The notes beneath the pieces were generated by a model, which was not told the DNA's origin, did not search any database, and saw only the letters and a program-made list of their open reading frames with translations. A stretch of 64,000 nt of DNA from Sphingomonas changnyeongensis (GTDB lineage: Bacteria; Pseudomonadota; Alphaproteobacteria; Sphingomonadales; Sphingomonadaceae): NCBI RefSeq assembly GCF_009913435.1, contig NZ_CP047895.1, positions 1,186,501-1,250,500 of the forward strand. The letters run 5' to 3'. Below, one piece after another: positions 61,301 through 64,000 of this stretch (the first letter of the stretch is position 1; each line of letters starts with the position of its first letter). Made by a program: the position numbers and the translations under genes.

Positions 61301-62191
61301 ATGCATGAACAGACCGCGCCGACACCGCTCTGGCTGCGGGTGCTGCAGTCTCCACCGGTCAGCCTGGTGGTGCTGGGCTTTCTGCTGCTCGAATGCCTCG
61401 GCTTCAGCAACAATCTGATGGGCCAGAGCAAGGACGAGCCGTTCACGGCGGCGATCGCGGCCGCCGGGATGATCGCACTGGCGATGTGGATCTATGTCGG
61501 CTTTGCGCGCTTTGTGGAGCGGCGCAGGCCTGCCGATCTGGCGCTTGGCCCGATGCCGCGCGAACTGGGGCTGGGCCTGGTGGCCGGCACCACGCTCTAT
61601 ACGCTGTCGGTGCTCGTCCTGATGGCGATCGGGGTCATACGCATCGATGGGGTCAATCCGGCGTCGTTCATGGTGCCGGGCATCGCCCTCGCGCTCAGCT
61701 CGGGCTTTCTCGAGGAGTTGCTGTTTCGCGGTGCGCTGTTCCGGATCGTCGAGGCGTGGATCGGCAGCTGGGCGGCGGTGATCATCTCGTCGCTGGTGTT
61801 CGGCTTCGTGCACCTGATCAACCCTGCGGCGACACTGGCCGGCGCGATCTTCATCAGTGTGGAGGCGGGGCTGCTGCTCGCTGCCGCCTATATGCTGACG
61901 CGGCGGCTGTGGCTGGGCATCGGGTTTCACATGTCATGGAACTACACCCAGTCGGCGGTCTTCTCCGGTGTGGTGTCGGGCGGGCCGTCGGAACCGGGGC
62001 TGTTCAGGACGGTGATCGACGGCCCCGTTCTGCTGACCGGCGGCAGTTTCGGGCTGGAAGCGTCGCTGATCGCGTGCCTGTTGTGCACCGGCACCGGGGT
62101 TGTGCTGGCCGTGCTGGCGGTGCGCCGCGGCCATGTGGTGCGCCCGTTCTGGAGCCGCCGGGCTGCCCCGGCGCTGCACCCCGCCGAATAA
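61301..62191 (+). CDS. second CPBP-family intramembrane protease
   Basis: 296 residues behind GGGAGATGCCGAC. There are about eight membrane spans and the CPBP motifs LEELLFRGALFRI, FGFVHLINP and HMSWNYTQS. It has a longer N-terminus than its neighbour (LQSPPVSLVVLGFLLLECLG) and only low similarity to it, so the two are old paralogues rather than a recent duplication. The substrate is unknown. Confidence 0.87.
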   Translation: MHEQTAPTPLWLRVLQSPPVSLVVLGFLLLECLGFSNNLMGQSKDEPFTAAIAAAGMIALAMWIYVGFARFVERRRPADLALGPMPRELGLGLVAGTTLYTLSVLVLMAIGVIRIDGVNPASFMVPGIALALSSGFLEELLFRGALFRIVEAWIGSWAAVIISSLVFGFVHLINPAATLAGAIFISVEAGLLLAAAYMLTRRLWLGIGFHMSWNYTQSAVFSGVVSGGPSEPGLFRTVIDGPVLLTGGSFGLEASLIACLLCTGTGVVLAVLAVRRGHVVRPFWSRRAAPALHPAE

Positions 62192-62216
62192 GCGCGGGCC
62201 CATTGCCCGGCCGGTG

Positions 62217-63236
62217 TCAGTGCGGCCGGGCGGCCGTTCCGGCCGATGCCGGCTGTTTGAGGAAGGCGATCACCTTTGGCCAGCTGTCGGCGCGTGCCGC
62301 AGCATTGCCCGCAACCGTGCCGCCATAGGCGTCGAGCCGGCGGTAAAACGGCTCGCCGGGCGCGACCGGCGGGCCGAACACGAAGTGCCCGGCATCCTTG
62401 TAGGCGAGCAGGGTGACCGGTGGGCCGCCCTGCCGCCTGCTGCGCGCATCGACCATGCGTGACATCGGGCAGGCGGGCCACATGGTTTCCGCCTCGCCGC
62501 AGACGAGGAGCAGCCGCGCGCGCGCGCGTTCGACCGGGATGGCGGCGCGCTCGGCCAGCTGGCGCTGCGCCGGATCCTCGACCGCGCGATAGACGCTGAT
62601 GATGCCGTCGGCCTGGTTCCATTCGGCAAAGGGCATGGTCGCAACCTCGCGCCCGCCGACGGTCCATGACGAATGGGCGCTCTGCCCGGACCGCGCCCAG
62701 TTGACCCCGTTCCACGCGACGCTGGTCGGCATCCCCGCCACCACCGCGCTCAGATCGGGCCTGCGGCTGGCGACGAGCAGCGCCGCCTCCGCACCTTTCG
62801 ACGCGCCCATCACCGCCAGCCGTTCGGGATCGACGCCCGGCTGAGCCTTCAGCCAGTCGAGCCCGCGGTCGAACAGTTCAAGCGGAATGCGCTCAAGCGC
62901 CTCGGGCTGGCCGGGCGCGCCGAAATAGGCGAGCTGGAATACCGCAAAGCCCTGTTTCTGCAGCATCAGCGCCATTTGCAGGGTGGCGCGGCCCAGCCCG
63001 CCTTCCGACCCGCCCAGCAGCAGCACCGCCGGGTGCGGACCGGGGCCGGGCGCGGGGAAATAATTGCCGAACAGCCCGTCCCGGCTGATCCGCTGGCCGG
63101 TCGCGCCCGGCGCCAGCACCTCGATCTCCGGCAGGCCGTAGCGCTGGGGCGCAAGCGCGCGGAACATCGCGGCACCGCCCAGCAGGGCGGCGATGCCCGC
63201 TGCCACCATCGCCCCGTTCTTCCACTTCATCGGCAT
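62217..63236 (-). CDS. exported alpha/beta hydrolase, BAAT C-terminal type
   Basis: 339 residues with a signal or anchor segment (GAMVAAGIAALLGGAAMFRA). The hydrolase has HPAVLLLGGSEGGLGRATLQ, the nucleophile elbow VMGASKGAEAALLVASRRPD (Ser in GASKG) and a C-terminal His in KDAGHFVFGPP. This is the acyl-CoA thioesterase/bile-acid transferase C-terminal domain group. The family Cys or Ser nucleophile is Ser here. The export signal suggests an ester or thioester substrate in the envelope. It is convergent with the CPBP gene. Confidence 0.82.
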   Translation of the reverse strand: MPMKWKNGAMVAAGIAALLGGAAMFRALAPQRYGLPEIEVLAPGATGQRISRDGLFGNYFPAPGPGPHPAVLLLGGSEGGLGRATLQMALMLQKQGFAVFQLAYFGAPGQPEALERIPLELFDRGLDWLKAQPGVDPERLAVMGASKGAEAALLVASRRPDLSAVVAGMPTSVAWNGVNWARSGQSAHSSWTVGGREVATMPFAEWNQADGIISVYRAVEDPAQRQLAERAAIPVERARARLLLVCGEAETMWPACPMSRMVDARSRRQGGPPVTLLAYKDAGHFVFGPPVAPGEPFYRRLDAYGGTVAGNAAARADSWPKVIAFLKQPASAGTAARPH

Positions 63237-63355
63237 AAGCCCTCCTGCCCTGGGGGCGTGCCGGCCCCCTGTCGTGATGGGTAGAGAGTGGCGCGCCCGG
63301 CGCGGGGGGTGCAGTGCCGGCTGTCAGCCGGCCGGGGTGACAAGCGTCATGGTGG

Positions 63356-63961
63356 TCACAGCCAGCCGCGTTCGCGCGCGATGCGCCCCGCCTCGATCCG
63401 GCTCGACGCGCACAGCTTGGCGGAGGCTTCCGACAGATAATTGCGCACGGTGCCGGGGGAAAGATCGAGCTGCCGGGCAATCTCCTTGTTGGAGCGGCCT
63501 TCATCGGCCAGCCGCAGGACATCGCGTTCGCGCTCGGTCAGCGGGTTGGCGGGGGCGTCCCATGCCGCCTCGGCCAGTTCGGGCGCGATCGCCCGGCCGC
63601 CGGCGGCGACCTTGCGGATCGCGGCCGCCAGCGCATCCGACGGCGTGTCCTTGAGCAGATAGCCGCGAACGCCGGCATCGAGCGCCCGGCGCAGATAGCC
63701 CGCCCGCCCGAAGGTGGTGACGATCAGCACGCGGGTGTCGAGGCCCGCCCGCGCGATCGCCTCGGCCACGTCGAGGCCGGTCAGCTGCGGCATTTCGATA
63801 TCCGACAGCAGAATATCGGGCCGCAGCTGGCGCACCGCATCGAGCGCGGCGGCCCCGTCGCCCACCCGGGCCAGGATCTCGATATCGTCCTCAAGCGCGA
63901 GCAGCGCGGCGAGCGCGCCGAGCACCAGCGCCTGATCCTCGGCGATCACCAGCCGGATCAT
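63356..63961 (-). CDS. DesR-like NarL/FixJ-type response regulator
   Basis: 201 residues. The receiver has VIAEDQALVLGALAALLALE, the acceptor in ILLSDIEMPQLTGLD, VLIVTTFGRAGYLRRALDAG and LLKDTPS. The LuxR-type HTH has LTERERDVLRLADEGRSNKE, IARQLDLSPGTVRNYLSEAS. The whole is very like DesR regulators, which in Gram-positives control fatty-acid desaturation. Its start overlaps the kinase gene in ATGA. Confidence 0.92.
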   Translation of the reverse strand: MIRLVIAEDQALVLGALAALLALEDDIEILARVGDGAAALDAVRQLRPDILLSDIEMPQLTGLDVAEAIARAGLDTRVLIVTTFGRAGYLRRALDAGVRGYLLKDTPSDALAAAIRKVAAGGRAIAPELAEAAWDAPANPLTERERDVLRLADEGRSNKEIARQLDLSPGTVRNYLSEASAKLCASSRIEAGRIARERGWL

Positions 63962-64000
63962 GCTGCGCGCCCCAACGGCAGCCGCGCCGTCAGCCGCGTC
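63958..64000 (-). CDS. C-terminal end of a DesK-like histidine kinase (partial)
   Basis: Only the last 13 codons are visible (TRLTARLPLGRAA), the usual end of a HATPase domain of this kinase group. It overlaps the start of the regulator by four bases, so kinase and regulator are an operon. The rest is outside the window. Confidence 0.6.
   Translation of the reverse strand, partial: TRLTARLPLGRAA

Overview
The window is about 64 kb of very GC-rich alphaproteobacterial chromosome, best matched to the Sphingomonadales (Sphingomonas-like). The reasons are many TonB-dependent receptors and other outer-membrane proteins, a PEPxxWA-type C-terminal sorting signal, an HWE-family PAS kinase, a FecI/FecR-type signalling set and uniformly GC-rich third codon positions. 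I see no rRNA, tRNA, CRISPR array, insertion sequence or prophage.

Layout. 1-8.4 kb: a gene end, a TonB/TolA C-terminal-like protein, a 970-residue multi-PAS HWE kinase, then a divergent module of GGDEF-EAL protein + secreted cupredoxin (minus) against DUF3034-type outer-membrane protein + exported truncated globin (plus). 8.4-15.3 kb: envelope genes, namely a trimeric autotransporter adhesin, two divergent L,D-transpeptidases of different architecture and three conserved envelope proteins. 15.3-30.2 kb: a FecA-like receptor, then a minus-strand set (ECF sigma, FecR, STN-bearing TonB receptor, classical autotransporter) and a 1.47-kilo-residue repeat autotransporter. 30.2-38.2 kb: a PEP-CTERM protein and a stress/redox group (tandem USP, BON protein, HTH regulator, FixLJ-like pair, CBS protein), then purU. 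38.2-50.1 kb: a type I secretion locus (HlyD-like adaptor, ABC exporter, LuxR-type regulator, TolC-like channel) with two large RTX proteins and an M23 peptidase. 50.2-59.7 kb: a complete kdpFABCDE locus headed by an outer-membrane protein and a 27-residue micro-ORF. 59.7-64 kb: two CPBP proteases flanking a small secreted protein, an alpha/beta hydrolase and a DesR/DesK-like pair cut by the window end.

An overriding feature is a set of ten single-base indels in nine otherwise intact genes (DUF3034, both L,D-transpeptidases, a membrane protein, FecR twice, TolC, both RTX genes and kdpD). Nine are losses and one is a gain of a base, mostly in runs of 4-6 G or C. Each corrected gene has its family's normal length, so sequencing or assembly error is more likely than real decay. 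These genes are listed as frameshifted, and their corrected products are described.

Functionally the window is about the cell surface: sensing (TonB/FecR/sigma, HWE, FixL, DesK, KdpD, c-di-GMP), secretion (type I and type V) and wall remodelling. The least described units are the cupredoxin/c-di-GMP/exported-globin module, the surface-signalling set placed directly ahead of an autotransporter, and the Kdp locus with its own outer-membrane protein.
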